Below are positions 51,767-64,000 of a stretch of DNA of 64,000 bases, piece by piece. The notes under the pieces are model-generated. The model was not told where the DNA came from. It searched no databases and saw only the letters and a program-made list of their open reading frames with translations. Within the stretch, counting starts at the first letter, position 1; every line of letters begins with the position of its first letter. The position numbers were made by a program, and so were the translations under genes. The DNA is from Metallyticus violacea (taxonomy: Eukaryota > Arthropoda > Insecta > Mantodea > Metallyticidae). The stretch spans positions 3,416,001-3,480,000 of the forward strand of contig JAUJEO010000019.1 in assembly GCA_030762175.1 (NCBI GenBank), given 5' to 3'.

Positions 51767-54265
51767 GGCTATCAAACTAGTATAATGAAAGAGAACCAGT
51801 TATCTCAAATAAGAACGGAAAAAAGTGACACAAACGACGTTTCCAAACTTCGAAAAAAAATTTTTTTCTTTTCGAGATTCTTTGCGCATAATATGCTTTA
51901 CTGAGGCTATCAAACTAGTATAATGAAAGAGAACCAGTTATCTCAAATAAGAACGGAAAAAAAGTGATTCTAACGAAGTTTCCAAACTTCGAAAAAATTT
52001 TTTTTCTTTTTGAGATTCTTTGCGCATAATATGCTTTTCTGAGGCTATCAAAGTAGTATAATGAAAGAGAACCAGTTATCTCAAATAAGAACGGAAAAAA
52101 AGTGATTCTAACGAAGTTTCCAAACTTCGAAAAAAATTTTTTTTCTTTTCGAATTCTTTGCGCATAATATGCTTTACTTATGCTATCAAACTAGTATAAT
52201 GAAAGAGAACCAGTTATCTAAAATTAGAACGGAAAAAAAGTGATTCTCAGGAAGTTTCCAAACTTCGAAAAAAATTTTTTTTTATTTCGAAATTCTTTGC
52301 GCATAATATGCTTTTCTGAGGCTATCAAACTAGTATAATGAAAGAGAACCAGTTATCTCAAATAAGAACGAAAAAAAAGTGATTCTAAAGAAGTTTCCTA
52401 ACATCAAAAAAAAAATTTTTTCTTTTCGAGATTCTTTGCGCTTAATATGCTTTTCTGAGGCTATCAAACTAGTATAATGAAAGAGAACCAGTTATCTCAA
52501 ATAAGAACGGAAAAAAAGTGATTCTAACGAAGTTTCCAAACTTCGAAAAAAATTTTTTTCTTTTCGAGATTCTTTGCGCATAATATGCTTTTCTGAGGCT
52601 ATCAAACCAGTATAATGAAAGAGAACCAGTTAGCTCAAATAAGAACGGAAAAAAAGTGATTCTAACGAAGTTTCCAAACTTCAAAAAAATTTTTTTTCTT
52701 TTCGAGATTCTTTGCGCATAAAATGCTTCTCTGAGGCTATCAAACTAGTATAATGAAAGAGAACCAGTTATCTCAAACAAGAACGGAAAAAAAGTGATTT
52801 AAACGAAGTTTCCAAACTTCGAAAAAAAATTTTCTACTTTTCGAGATTCTTTGCGCATAATATGATTATCTGAGGCTATCAAACTAGTATAATGAAAGAG
52901 AACCAGTTATCTCAAATAAGAACGGAAAAAATTGATTCAAACGACGTTTCCAAACTTCGAAAAAAATTTTTTTTATCTTTTCGAGATTCTTTGCGCATAA
53001 TATGCTTCTCTGAGGCTATCAAACTAGTATAATGAAAGAGAACCAGTTATCTCAAATAAGAACGGAAAAAAGTGATTCAAACGACGTTTCCAAACTTCGA
53101 AAAAAATTTTTTTTTCTTTTCGAGATTCTTTGCGCATAATATATTTTACTGAGGCTATCAAACTAGTATAATGAAAGAGAACCAGTTATCTCAAATAAGA
53201 ACGGAAAAAAAGTGATACAAACGAAGTTTCCAAACTTCAAAAAAAATTTTTTTTCTTTTCGACATTCTTTGCGCATAATATGCTTTTCTGAGGCTATCAA
53301 ACTAGTATAATGAAAGAGAACCAGTTATCTCAAACAAGAACGGAAAAAAAGTGATTTTAAAGAAGTTTACAAACGTCGAAAAAAAATTTTCTTCTTTTCG
53401 AGATTCTTTGCGCATAATATGCTTTTCTGGGGCTATCAAACTAGTATAATGAAAGACAACCAGTTATCTCAAATAAGAACGGAAAAAAAAGTGTTTCTAA
53501 CGAAGTTTCCAAACTTCGAAAAAAAATTTTTTTCTTTTCGAGATTCTTTGCGCATAATATGCTTTACTGAGGCTATCAAACTAGTATAATGAAAGAGAAC
53601 CAGTTATCTCAAATAAGAACGGAAAAAAAGTGATTCAAACGAAGTTTCCAAACTTCGAAAAAAAATTGTTTTCTTTTCGAGATTCTTTGCGCATAATATG
53701 ATTTTCTGAGGCTATCAAACTACTATAATGAAAGAGAACCAGTTATTTCAAATAAGAACGGAAAAAAGTGACACAAACGACGTTTCCAAACTTCGAAAAA
53801 AAATTTTTTTCTTTTCGAGATTCTTTGCGCATAATATGCTTTACTGAGGCTATCAAACTAGTATAATGAAAGAGAACCAGTTATCTCAAATAAGAACGGA
53901 AAAAAAGTGATTCTAACGAAGTTTCCAAACTTCGAAAAAAAATTTTTTTCTTTTCGAGATTCTTTGCGCATAATATGCTTTACTGATGCTATCAAACTAG
54001 TATAATGAAAGAGAACCAGTTATCTAAAATTAGAACGGAAAAAAAGTGATTCTCAGGAAGTTTCCAAACTTCGAAAAAAATTTTTTTTTATTTCGAAATT
54101 CTTTGCGCATAATATGCTTTTCTGAGGCTATCAAACTAGTATAATGAAAGAGAACCAGTTATCTCAAATAAGAACGAAAAAAAAGTGATTCTAAAGAAGT
54201 TTCCTAACATCAAAAAAAAAAAATTTTTCTTTTCGAAATTCTTTGCGCTTAATATGCTTTTCTGA
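51767..54265. repeat. 2499-bp higher-order unit, copy 2 (tandem duplicate)
   Basis: It repeats the landmarks of 49268-51766 in the same order (CGACATTC at 53260, GACAACC near 53455, CAGTTATTTC near 53743). I saw no difference in the stretches sampled. The monomer at the internal junction reads GCTTAATATGCTTTTCTGGGG, while its counterpart at the far end has CTGAGG, a single-base difference beside the join. Confidence 0.9.
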
Positions 54266-57200
54266 GGCTATCAAACCAGTATAATGAAAGAGAACCAGTT
54301 AGCTCAAATTAGAACGGAAAAAAAATGATTCTAACTAAGTTTCCAAACTTCGAAAAAAATTTTTCTACTTTTCGAGATTCTTTGCGCATAATATGATTAT
54401 CTGAGGCTATCAAACTAGTATAATGAAAGAGAACCAGTTATCTCAAATAAGAACGGAAAAAATTGATTCAAACGACGTTTCCAAACTTCGAAAATTTTTT
54501 TTTTTATCTTTTCGAGATTCTTTGCGCATAATATGCTTGTCTGAGGCTATCAAACTGTATAATGAAAGAGAACTAGTTATCTCAAATAAGATCTGAAAAA
54601 AGTGATTCTAACGACGTTTCCAAACTTCGAAAAAAATTTTTTTTCTTTTCGAGATTCTTTGCGCATAATATGCTTTTCTGAGGCTATCAAACTACTATAA
54701 TGAAAGAGAAACAGTTATCTCAAATAAGAACGGAAAAAAGTGATTTAAACGACGTTTCCAAAGTTCGAAAAAATTTTTTTTCTTTTCGAGATTCTTTGCG
54801 CATAATATGCTTTACTGAGGCTATCAAACTAGTATAATGAAAGAGAACCAGTTATCTCAAATAAGAACGGAAAAAAGTGATTCAAACGACGTTTCCAAAC
54901 TTCGAAAAAAAATTTTTTTCTTTTCGAGATTCTTTGCGCATAATATGCTTTACTGAGGCTATCAAACTAGTATAATGAAAGAGAACCAGTTATCTCAAAT
55001 AAGAACGGAAAAAAGTGATTTAAACGACGTTCCCAAACTTCGAAAAAAATTTTTTTTCTTTTCGAGATTCTTTGCGCATAATATGCTTTACTGAGGCTAT
55101 CAAACTAGTATAATGAAAGAGAACCAGTTATCTCAAATAAGTACGGAAAAAAGTGATTCAAACGACGTTTCCAAACTTCGAAAAAAATTTTTTTTCTTTT
55201 CGAGATTCTTTGCGCATAATATGCTTTACTGAGGCTATCAAATTAGTATAATGAAAGAGAACCAGTTATCTCAAATAAGAACGGAAAAAAGTGATTGAAA
55301 CGACGTTTCCAAACTTCCAAAAAAATTTTTTTTCTTTTCGAGATTCTTTGCGCATAATATGCTTTACTGAGGCTATCAAACTAGTATAATGAAAGAGAAC
55401 CAGTTATCTCAAATAAGAATGGAAAGAAAGTGATTCTAAGGAAGTTTCCAAACTTCGAAAAAAAATTTTTTTCATTTCGAGATTCTTTGCGCATAATATG
55501 CTTTTCTGAGGCTATCAAACTACTATAATGAAAGAGAACCAGTTATCTCAAATAAGAACGGAAAAAAGTGATTCAAACGACTTTTCCAAACTTCGAAAAA
55601 AATTTTTTTTCTTTTCGAGATTCTTTGCGCATAAAATGCTTCTCTGAGGCTATCAAACTAGTATAATGAAAGAGAACCAGTTATCTCAAATAAGAACGGA
55701 AAAAAAGTGATACAAACGAAGTTTCCAAACTTCAAAAAAAATTTTTTTTATTTTCGACATTCTTTGCGCATAATATGCTTTTCTGAGGCTATCAAACTAG
55801 TATAATGAAAGAGAACCAGTTATCTCAAACAAGAACGGAAAAAAAGTGATTTTAAAGAAGTTTACAAACGTCGAAAAAAAATTTTCTTCTTTTCGAGATT
55901 CTTTGCGCATAATATGCTTTTCTGGGGCTATCAAACTAGTATAATGAAAGACAACCAGTTATCTCAAATAAGAACGGAAAAAAAAGTGTTTCTAACGAAG
56001 TTTCCAAACTTCGAAAAAAAATTTTTTTCTTTTCGAGATTCTTTGCGCATAATATGCTTTACTGAGGCTATCAAACTAGTATAATGAAAGAGAACCAGTT
56101 ATCTCAAATAAGAACGGAAAAAAAGTGATTCAAACGAAGTTTCCAAACTTCGAAAAAAAATTGTTTTCTTTTCGAGATTCTTTGCGCATAATATGATTTT
56201 CTGAGGCTATCAAACTACTATAATGAAAGAGAACCAGTTATTTCAAATAAGAACGGAAAAAAGTGACACAAACGACGTTTCCAAACTTCGAAAAAAAATT
56301 TTTTTCTTTTCGAGATTCTTTGCGCATAATATGCTTTACTGAGGCTATCAAACTAGTATAATGAAAGAGAACCAGTTATCTCAAATAAGAACGGAAAAAA
56401 AGTGATTCTAACGAAGTTTCCAAACTTCGAAAAAAATTTTTTTTCTTTTCGAGATTCTTTGCGCATAATATGCTTTACTGATGCTATCAAACTAGTATAA
56501 TGAAAGAGAACCAGTTATCTAAAATTAGAACGGAAAAAAAGTGATTCTCAGGAAGTTTCCAAACTTCGAAAAAAATTTTTTTTTATTTCGAAATTCTTTG
56601 CGCATAATATGCTTTTCTGAGGCTATCAAACTAGTATAATGAAAGAGAACCAGTTATCTCAAATAAGAACGAAAAAAAAGTGATTCTAAAGAAGTTTCCT
56701 AACATCAAAAAAAAAAAATTTTTCTTTTCGAGATTCTTTGCGCTTAATATGCTTTTCTGAGGCTATCAAACCAGTATAATGAAAGAGAACCAGTTAGCTC
56801 AAATTAGAACGGAAAAAAAATGATTCTAACTAAGTTTCCAAACTTCGAAAAAAATTTTTCTACTTTTCGAGATTCTTTGCGCATAATATGATTATCTGAG
56901 GCTATCAAACTAGTATAATGAAAGAGAACCAGTTATCTCAAATAAGAACGGAAAAAATTGATTCAAACGACGTTTCCAAACTTCGAAAATTTTTTTTTTT
57001 ATCTTTTCGAGATTCTTTGCGCATAATATGCTTGTCTGAGGCTATCAAACTGTATAATGAAAGAGAACTAGTTATCTCAAATAAGATCTGAAAAAAGTGA
57101 TTCTAACGACGTTTCCAAACTTCGAAAAAAATTTTTTTTCTTTTCGAGATTCTTTGCGCATAATATGCTTTTCTGAGGCTATCAAACTACTATAATGAAA

Positions 57201-60200
57201 GAGAACCAGTTATCTCAAATAAGAACGGAAAAAAGTGATTTAAACGACGTTTCCAAAGTTCGAAAAAATTTTTTTTCTTTTCGAGATTCTTTGCGCATAA
57301 TATGCTTTACTGAGGCTATCAAACTAGTATAATGAAAGAGAACCAGTTATCTCAAATAAGAACGGAAAAAAGTGATTCAAACGACGTTTCCAAACTTCGA
57401 AAAAAATTTTTTTCTTTTCGAGATTCTTTGCGCATAATATGCTTTACTGAGGCTATCAAACTAGTATAATGAAAGAGAACCAGTTATCTCAAATAAGAAC
57501 GGAAAAAAGTGATTTAAACGACGTTCCCAAACTTCGAAAAAAATTTTTTTTCTTTTCGAGATTCTTTGCGCATAATATGCTTTACTGAGGCTATCAAACT
57601 AGTATAATGAAAGAGAACCAGTTATCTCAAATAAGAACGGAAAAAAGTGATTCAAACGACGTTTCCAAACTTCGAAAAAAATTTTTTTTCTTTTCGAGAT
57701 TCTTTGCGCATAATATGCTTTACTGAGGCTATCAAACTAGTATAATGAAAGAGAACCAGTTATCTCAAATAAGTACGGAAAAAAGTGATTCAAACGACGT
57801 TTCCAAACTTCGAAAAAAATTTTTTTTCTTTTCGAGATTCTTTGCGCATAATATGCTTTACTGAGGCTATCAAACTAGTATAATGAAAGAGAACCAGTTA
57901 TCTCAAATAAGAATGGAAAAAAAGTGATTCTAAGGAAGTTTCCAAACTTCGAAAAAAAATTTTTTTCATTTCGAGATTCTTTGCGCATAATATCCTTTTC
58001 TGAGGCTATCAAACTACTATAATGAAAGAGAACCAGTTATCTCAAATAAGAACGGAAAAAAGTGATTCAAACGACTTTTCCAAACTTCGAAAAAATTTTT
58101 TTTTCTTTTCGAGATTCTTTGCGCATAAAATGCTTCTCTGAGGCTATCAAACTAGTATAATGAAAGAGAACCAGTTATCTCAAACAAGAACGGAAAAAAA
58201 GTGATTTAAACGAAGTTTCCAAACTTCGAAAAAAATTTTTCTACTTTTCGAGATTCTTTGCGCATAATATGATTATCTGAGGCTATCAAACTAGTATAAT
58301 GAAAGAGAACCAGTTATCTCAAATAAGAACGGAAAAAATTGATTCAAACGACGTTTCCAAACTTCGAAAAAAATTTTTTTTTATCTTTTCGAGATTCTTT
58401 GCGCATAATATGCTTCTCTGAGGCTTACAAACTAGTATAATGAAAGAGAACAAGTTATCTGAAACAAGAACGGAAAAAAAGTGATTCTAACGAAGTTTCC
58501 AAACTTCGAAAAAAATTTTTTTTCTTTTCGAGATTCTTTGCGCATAATATGCTTTTCTGAGGCTATCAAACTAGTATAATGAAAGAGAACCAGTTATCTC
58601 AAATAAGAACGGAAAAAATTGATTCAAACGACGTTTCCAAACTTCGAAAAAAATTTTTTTTCTTTTCGAGATTCTTTGCGCATAATATATTTTACTGAGG
58701 CTATCAAACTAATATAATGAAAGAGAACCAGTTATCTCAAATAAGAAAGGAAAAAAAGTGATACAAACGAAGTTTCCAAACTTCAAAAAAAATTTTTTTT
58801 CTTTTCGACATTCTTTGCGCATAATATGCTTTTCTGAGGCTATCAAACTAGTATAATGAAAGAGAACCAGTTATCTCAAACAAGAACGGAAAAAAGTGAT
58901 TTTAAAGAAGTTTACAAACGTCGAAAAAAAATTTTCTTCTTTTCGAGATTCTTTGCGCATAATATGCTTTTCTGGGGCTATCAAACTAGTATAATGAAAG
59001 ACAACCAGTTATCTCAAATAAGAACGGAAAAAAAAGTGTTTCTAACGAAGTTTCCAAACTTCGAAAAAAAATTTTTTTCTTTTCGAGATTCTTTGCGCAT
59101 AATATGCTTTACTGAGGCTATCAAACTAGTATAATGAAAGAGAACCAGTTATCTCAAATAAGAACGGAAAAAAAGTGATTCAAACGAAGTTTCCAAACTT
59201 CGAAAAAAAATTGTTTTCTTTTCGAGATTCTTTGCGCATAATATGATTTTCTGAGGCTATCAAACTACTATAATGAAAGAGAACCAGTTATTTCAAATAA
59301 GAACGGAAAAAAGTGACACAAACGACGTTTCCAAACTTCGAAAAAAAATTTTTTTCTTTTCGAGATTCTTTGCGCATAATATGCTTTACTGAGGCTATCA
59401 AACTAGTATAATGAAAGAGAACCAGTTATCTCAAATAAGAACGGAAAAAAAGTGATTCTAACGAAGTTTCCAAACTTCGAAAAAAAATTTTTTTCTTTTC
59501 GAGATTCTTTGCGCATAATATGCTTTACTGATGCTATCAAACTAGTATAATGAAAGAGAACCAGTTATCTAAAATTAGAACGGAAAAAAAGTGATTCTCA
59601 GGAAGTTTCCAAACTTCGAAAAAAATTTTTTTTTATTTCGAAATTCTTTGCGCATAATATGCTTTTCTGAGGCTATCAAACTAGTATAATGAAAGAGAAC
59701 CAGTTATCTCAAATAAGAACGAAAAAAAAGTGATTCTAAAGAAGTTTCCTAACATCAAAAAAAAAAAATTTTTCTTTTCGAGATTCTTTGCGCTTAATAT
59801 GCTTTTCTGAGGCTATCAAACCAGTATAATGAAAGAGAACCAGTTAGCTCAAATTAGAACGGAAAAAAAATGATTCTAACTAAGTTTCCAAACTTCGAAA
59901 AAAATTTTTCTACTTTTCGAGATTCTTTGCGCATAATATGATTATCTGAGGCTATCAAACTAGTATAATGAAAGAGAACCAGTTATCTCAAATAAGAACG
60001 GAAAAAATTGATTCAAACGACGTTTCCAAACTTCGAAAATTTTTTTTTTTATCTTTTCGAGATTCTTTGCGCATAATATGCTTGTCTGAGGCTATCAAAC
60101 TGTATAATGAAAGAGAACTAGTTATCTCAAATAAGATCTGAAAAAAGGGATTCTAACGACGTTTCCAAACTTCGAAAAAAATTTTTTTTCTTTTCGAGAT

Positions 60201-63200
60201 TCTTTGCGCATAATATGCTTTTCTGAGGCTATCAAACTACTAAAATGAAAGAGAAACAGTTATCTCAAATAAGAACGGAAAAAAGTGATTTAAACGACGT
60301 TTCCAAAGTTCGAAAAAATTTTTTTTCTTTTCGAGATTCTTTGCGCATAATATGCTTTACTGAGGCTATCAAACTAGTATAATGAAAGAGAACCAGTTAT
60401 CTCAAATAAGAACGGAAAAAAGTGATTCAAACGACGTTTCCAAACTTCGAAAAAAAAATTTTTTCTTTTCGAGATTCTTTGCGCATAATATGCTTTACTG
60501 AGGCTATCAAACTAGTATAATGAAAGAGAACCAGTTATCTCAAATAAGAACGGAAAAAAGTGATTTAAACGACGTTCCCAAACTTCGAAAAAAATTTTTT
60601 TTCTTTTCGAGATTCTTTGCGCATAATATGCTTTACTGAGGCTATCAAACTAGTATAATGAAAGAGAACCAGTTATCTCAAATAAGAACGGAAAAAAGTG
60701 ATTCAAACGACGTTTCCAAACTTCGAAAAAAATTTTTTTTCTTTTCGAGATTCTTTGCGCATAATATGCTTTACTGAGGCTATCAAACCAGTATAATGAA
60801 AGAGAACCAGTTATCTCAAATAAGTACGGAAAAAAGTGATTCAAACGACGTTTCCAAACTTCGAAAAAAATTTTTTTTCTTTTCGAGATTCTTTGCGCAT
60901 AATATGCTTTACTGAGGCTATCAAATTAGTATAATGAAAGAGAACCAGTTATCTCAAATAAGAACGGAAAAAAGTGATTGAAACGACGTTTCCAAACTTC
61001 CAAAAAAATTTTTTTTCTTTTCGAGATTCTTTGCGCATAATATGCTTTACTGACGCTATCAAACTAGTATAATGAAAGAGAACCAGTTATCTCAAATAAG
61101 AATGTAAAAAAAGTGATTCTAAGGAAGTTTCCAAACTTCGAAAAAAAATTTTTTTCATTTCGAGATTCTTTGCGCATAATATGCTTTTCTGAGGCTATCA
61201 AACTACTATAATGAAAGAGAACCAGTTATCTCAAATAAGAACGGAAAAAAGTGATTCAAACGACTTTTCCAAACTTCGAAAAAAATTTTTTTTCTTTTCG
61301 AGATTCTTTGCGCATAAAATGCTTCTCTGAGGCTATCAAACTAGTATAATGAAAGAGAACCAGTTATCTCAAATAAGAACGGAAAAAAAGTGATACAAAC
61401 GAAGTTTCCAAACTTCAAAAAAAATTTTTTTTATTTTCGACATTCTTTGCGCATAATATGCTTTTCTGAGGCTATCAAACTAGTATAATGAAAGAGAACC
61501 AGTTATCTCAAACAAGAACGGAAAAAAAGTGATTTTAAAGAAGTTTACAAACGTCGAAAAAAAATTTTCTTCTTTTCGAGATTCTTTGCGCATAATATGC
61601 TTTTCTGGGGCTATCAAACTAGTATAATGAAAGACAACCAGTTATCTCAAATAAGAACGGAAAAAAAAGTGTTTCTAACGAAGTTTCCAAACTTCGAAAA
61701 AAAATTTTTTTCTTTTCGAGATTCTTTGCGCATAATATGCTTTACTGAGGCTATCAAACTAGTATAATGAAAGAGAACCAGTTATCTCAAATAAGAACGG
61801 AAAAAAAGTGATTCAAACGAAGTTTCCAAACTTCGAAAAAAAATTGTTTTCTTTTCGAGATTCTTTGCGCATAATATGATTTTCTGAGGCTATCAAACTA
61901 CTATAATGAAAGAGAACCAGTTATTTCAAATAAGAACGGAAAAAAGTGACACTAACGACGTTTCCAAACTTCGAAAAAAAATTTTTTTCTTTTCGAGATT
62001 CTTTGCGCATAATATGCTTTACTGAGGCTATCAAACTAGTATAATGAAAGAGAACCAGTTATCTCAAATAAGAACGGAAAAAAAGTGATTCTAACGAAGT
62101 TTCCAAACTTCGAAAAAAATTTTTTTTCTTTTCGAGATTCTTTGCGCATAATATGCTTTACTGATGCTATCAAACTAGTATATTGAAAGAGAACCAGTTA
62201 TCTAAAATTAGAACGGAAAAAAAGTGATTCTCAGGAAGTTTCCAAACTTCGAAAAAAATTTTTTTTTATTTCGAAATTCTTTGCGCATAATATGCTTTTC
62301 TGAGGCTATCAAACTAGTATAATGAAAGAGAACCAGTTATCTCAAATAAGAACGAAAAAAAAGTGATTCTAAAGAAGTTTCCTAACATCAAAAAAAAAAA
62401 ATTTTTCTTTTCGAGATTCTTTGCGCTTAATATGCTTTTCTGAGGCTATCAAACCAGTATAATGAAAGAGAACCAGTTAGCTCAAATTAGAACGGAAAAA
62501 AAATGATTCTAACTAAGTTTCCAAACTTCGAAAAAAATTTTTCTACTTTTCGAGATTCTTTGCGCATAATATGATTATCTGAGGCTATCAAACTAGTATA
62601 ATGAAAGAGAACCAGTTATCTCAAATAAGAACGGAAAAAATTGATTCAAACGACGTTTCCAAACTTCGAAAATTTTTTTTTTTATCTTTTCGAGATTCTT
62701 TGCGCATAATATGCTTGTCTGAGGCTATCAAACTGTATAATGAAAGAGAACTAGTTATCTCAAATAAGATCTGAAAAAAGTGATTCTAACGACGTTTCCA
62801 AACTTCGAAAAAAATTTTTTTTCTTTTCGAGATTCTTTGCGCATAATATGCTTTTCTGAGGCTATCAAACTACTATAATGAAAGAGAACCAGTTATCTCA
62901 AATAAGAACGGAAAAAAGTGATTTAAACGACGTTTCCAAAGTTCGAAAAAATTTTTTTTCTTTTCGAGATTCTTTGCGCATAATATGCTTTACTGAGGCT
63001 ATCAAACTAGTATAATGAAAGAGAACCAGTTATCTCAAATAAGAACGGAAAAAAGTGATTCAAACGACGTTTCCAAACTTCGAAAAAAAATTTTTTTCTT
63101 TTCGAGATTCTTTGCGCATAATATGCTTTACTGAGGCTATCAAACTAGTATAATGAAAGAGAACCAGTTATCTCAAATAAGAACGGAAAAAAGTGATTTA

Positions 63201-64000
63201 AACGACGTTCCCAAACTTCGAAAAAAATTTTTTTTCTTTTCGAGATTCTTTGCGCATAATATGCTTTACTGAGGCTATCAAACTAGTATAATGAAAGAGA
63301 ACCAGTTATCTCAAATAAGAACGGAAAAAAGTGATTCAAACGACGTTTCCAAACTTCGAAAAAAATTTTTTTTCTTTTCGAGATTCTTTGCGCATAATAT
63401 GCTTTACTGAGGCTATCAAACTAGTATAATGAAAGAGAACCAGTTATCTCAAACAAGAACGGAAAAAAAGTGATTTAAACGAAGTTTCCAAACTTCGAAA
63501 AAAATTTTTCTACTTTTCGAGATTCTTTGCGCATAATATGATTATCTGAGGCTATCAAACTAGTATAATGAAAGAGAACCAGTTATCTCAAATAAGAACG
63601 GAAAAAATTGATTCAAACGACGTTTCCAAACTTCCAAAAAATTTTTTTTTATCTTTTCGAGATTCTTTGCGCATAATATGCTTTACTGAGGCTATCAAAC
63701 TAGTATAATGAAAGAGAACCAGTTATCTCAAATAAGAACGGAAAAAAAGTGATTCTAACGAAGTTTCCAAACTTCGAAAAAATTTTTTTCTTTTCGAGAT
63801 TCTTTGCGCATAATATGCTTTTCTGAGGCTATCAAAGTAGTATAATGAAAGAGAACCAGTTATCTCAAATAAGAACGGAAAAAAAGTGATTCTAACCAAG
63901 TTTCCAAACTTCGAAAAAAATTTTTTTTCTTTTCGAGATTCTTTGCGCATAATATGCTTTACTGATGCTATCAAACTAGTATAATGAAAGAGAACCAGTT
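54266..64000. repeat. Run of 2.5-3.05 kb higher-order units of 18, 22 and 19 monomers
   Basis: Two independent landmarks keep step. CTTGTCTGAGG lies at 54539, 57034, 60084 and 62717 (spacings 2495, 3050, 2633). CGACATTC lies at 55755, 58806 and 61438, and at 53260 upstream (spacings 2495, 3051, 2632). Each unit combines a roughly 1.4-kb CTTGTCTGAGG block with a roughly 1-kb block running from CGACATTC to TAACATCAAAA. The spacings are 18, 22 and 19 monomers at about 138.6 bp. The order breaks again at about 63450, where CAAACAAG replaces AATAAGTACGG. TATATTGAAAG near 62180 is a rare loss of the otherwise constant ATG. Confidence 0.85.

Larger units (their letters stand above)
26531..62717. repeat. 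Ten copies of a diagnostic CTTGTCTGAGG monomer
   Basis: The G of CTTGTCTGAGG lies at 26531, 31660, 35129, 40259, 44003, 46772, 54539, 57034, 60084 and 62717, and I did not find it before 26 kb. The same monomer also has CTGTATAATG (AG lost), GAACTAGTT, and AAGATCGG or AAGATCTG. It is preceded by a GATTATCTG/AAAAAATTGATTC monomer and followed by one with CTACTATAATG and CCAAAGTTCG. The first, third and sixth copies lead into blocks with GGCTATGAAAC; the others lead into blocks with AAGTACGG, except the last, which is cut short by the break near 63450. Confidence 0.8.
1..64000. repeat. Satellite DNA array, ~139-bp monomer, about 460 head-to-tail copies
   Basis: Every stretch of the window is the same AT-rich monomer. 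Following one fixed base of the ATG in the TATAATGAAAGAG stretch gives positions 81, 220, 359 and 498, each 139 bp apart. Long-range offsets between identical blocks divide into whole monomers at about 138.6 bp each; slightly short copies come mainly from one fewer A after AACGG or from loss of AG in ACTAGTATAATG. All monomers read in the same direction. No unique sequence, gene, RNA gene or mobile element interrupts the array, and both ends are cut by the window. Monomers differ by a limited set of recurring substitutions and 1-2 bp indels, and these variants are organised in higher-order blocks. Long satellite arrays of this kind are typical of eukaryotic heterochromatin. I do not recognise the family or the species. 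Confidence 0.98.

Noticed and set aside
1..64000. Internal sub-repeat of the monomer (GCTATCAAACTAG against GTTATCTCAAATAAG)
   Set aside because: The similarity is weak and limited to short AT-rich words; I cannot support an origin of the monomer by internal duplication.
1..64000. Transposon insertion, telomere repeats, rDNA or inverted array segments
   Set aside because: Reading through the window showed only forward-oriented satellite monomers, with no target-site duplication, terminal repeats or unrelated sequence.

Overview
The whole 64 kb window is one uninterrupted tandem satellite array. A monomer of about 139 bp (mean spacing near 138.6 bp, so roughly 460 copies) runs head to tail in a single orientation from the first base to the last. 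A counted reference monomer (270-408) is 30% G+C. I found no protein-coding gene, tRNA, rRNA, transposon, CRISPR array or unique spacer sequence, and no inverted monomer. Apparent open reading frames of 60-92 codons are read-throughs of the satellite in different frames and are not genes. An array this long with layered higher-order repeats (HORs) points to eukaryotic heterochromatin, for example pericentromeric, centromeric or subtelomeric. I do not recognise the monomer as a named satellite family and cannot name the organism.

Layout, with block edges read from shared and diverging variant bases. (1) 1-6068 is nearly the same as 19124-25190. (2) 6069-6803 is a short mosaic joining segment, mostly a copy of 9058-9716. 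(3) 6804-13591 and 13592-20379 are an apparently perfect tandem duplication of a 6788-bp, 49-monomer unit. (4) 20380-25190 continues as 1257-6068 does. (5) From 25.07 to 26.35 kb the array changes to a second HOR family. (6) 26353-34951 and 34952 to about 42950 are two copies of an 8599-bp, 62-monomer unit, the second lacking one monomer near 42.25 kb. (7) 42.8-49.3 kb is a mosaic of pieces of the preceding 25 kb. (8) 49268-51766 and 51767-54265 are a 2499-bp, 18-monomer tandem duplication. (9) 54266-64000 is a run of HOR units of 18, 22 and 19 monomers.

The variation is combinatorial. A limited set of variant monomers is reshuffled in blocks, and block lengths and offsets differ by whole monomers (139, 278, 417 bp). 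This is the expected signature of unequal exchange or replication-based amplification with gene conversion. Ten copies of one diagnostic monomer, found only after 26 kb, make the HOR phasing of the second domain readable.

Each monomer carries three small dyad symmetries and an A-tract/T-tract block, so intrinsic bending or hairpin formation is possible. Whether this array has a centromeric or other function cannot be decided from sequence alone. Block identities were judged by comparing landmarks and sampled stretches by eye, not by full alignment.
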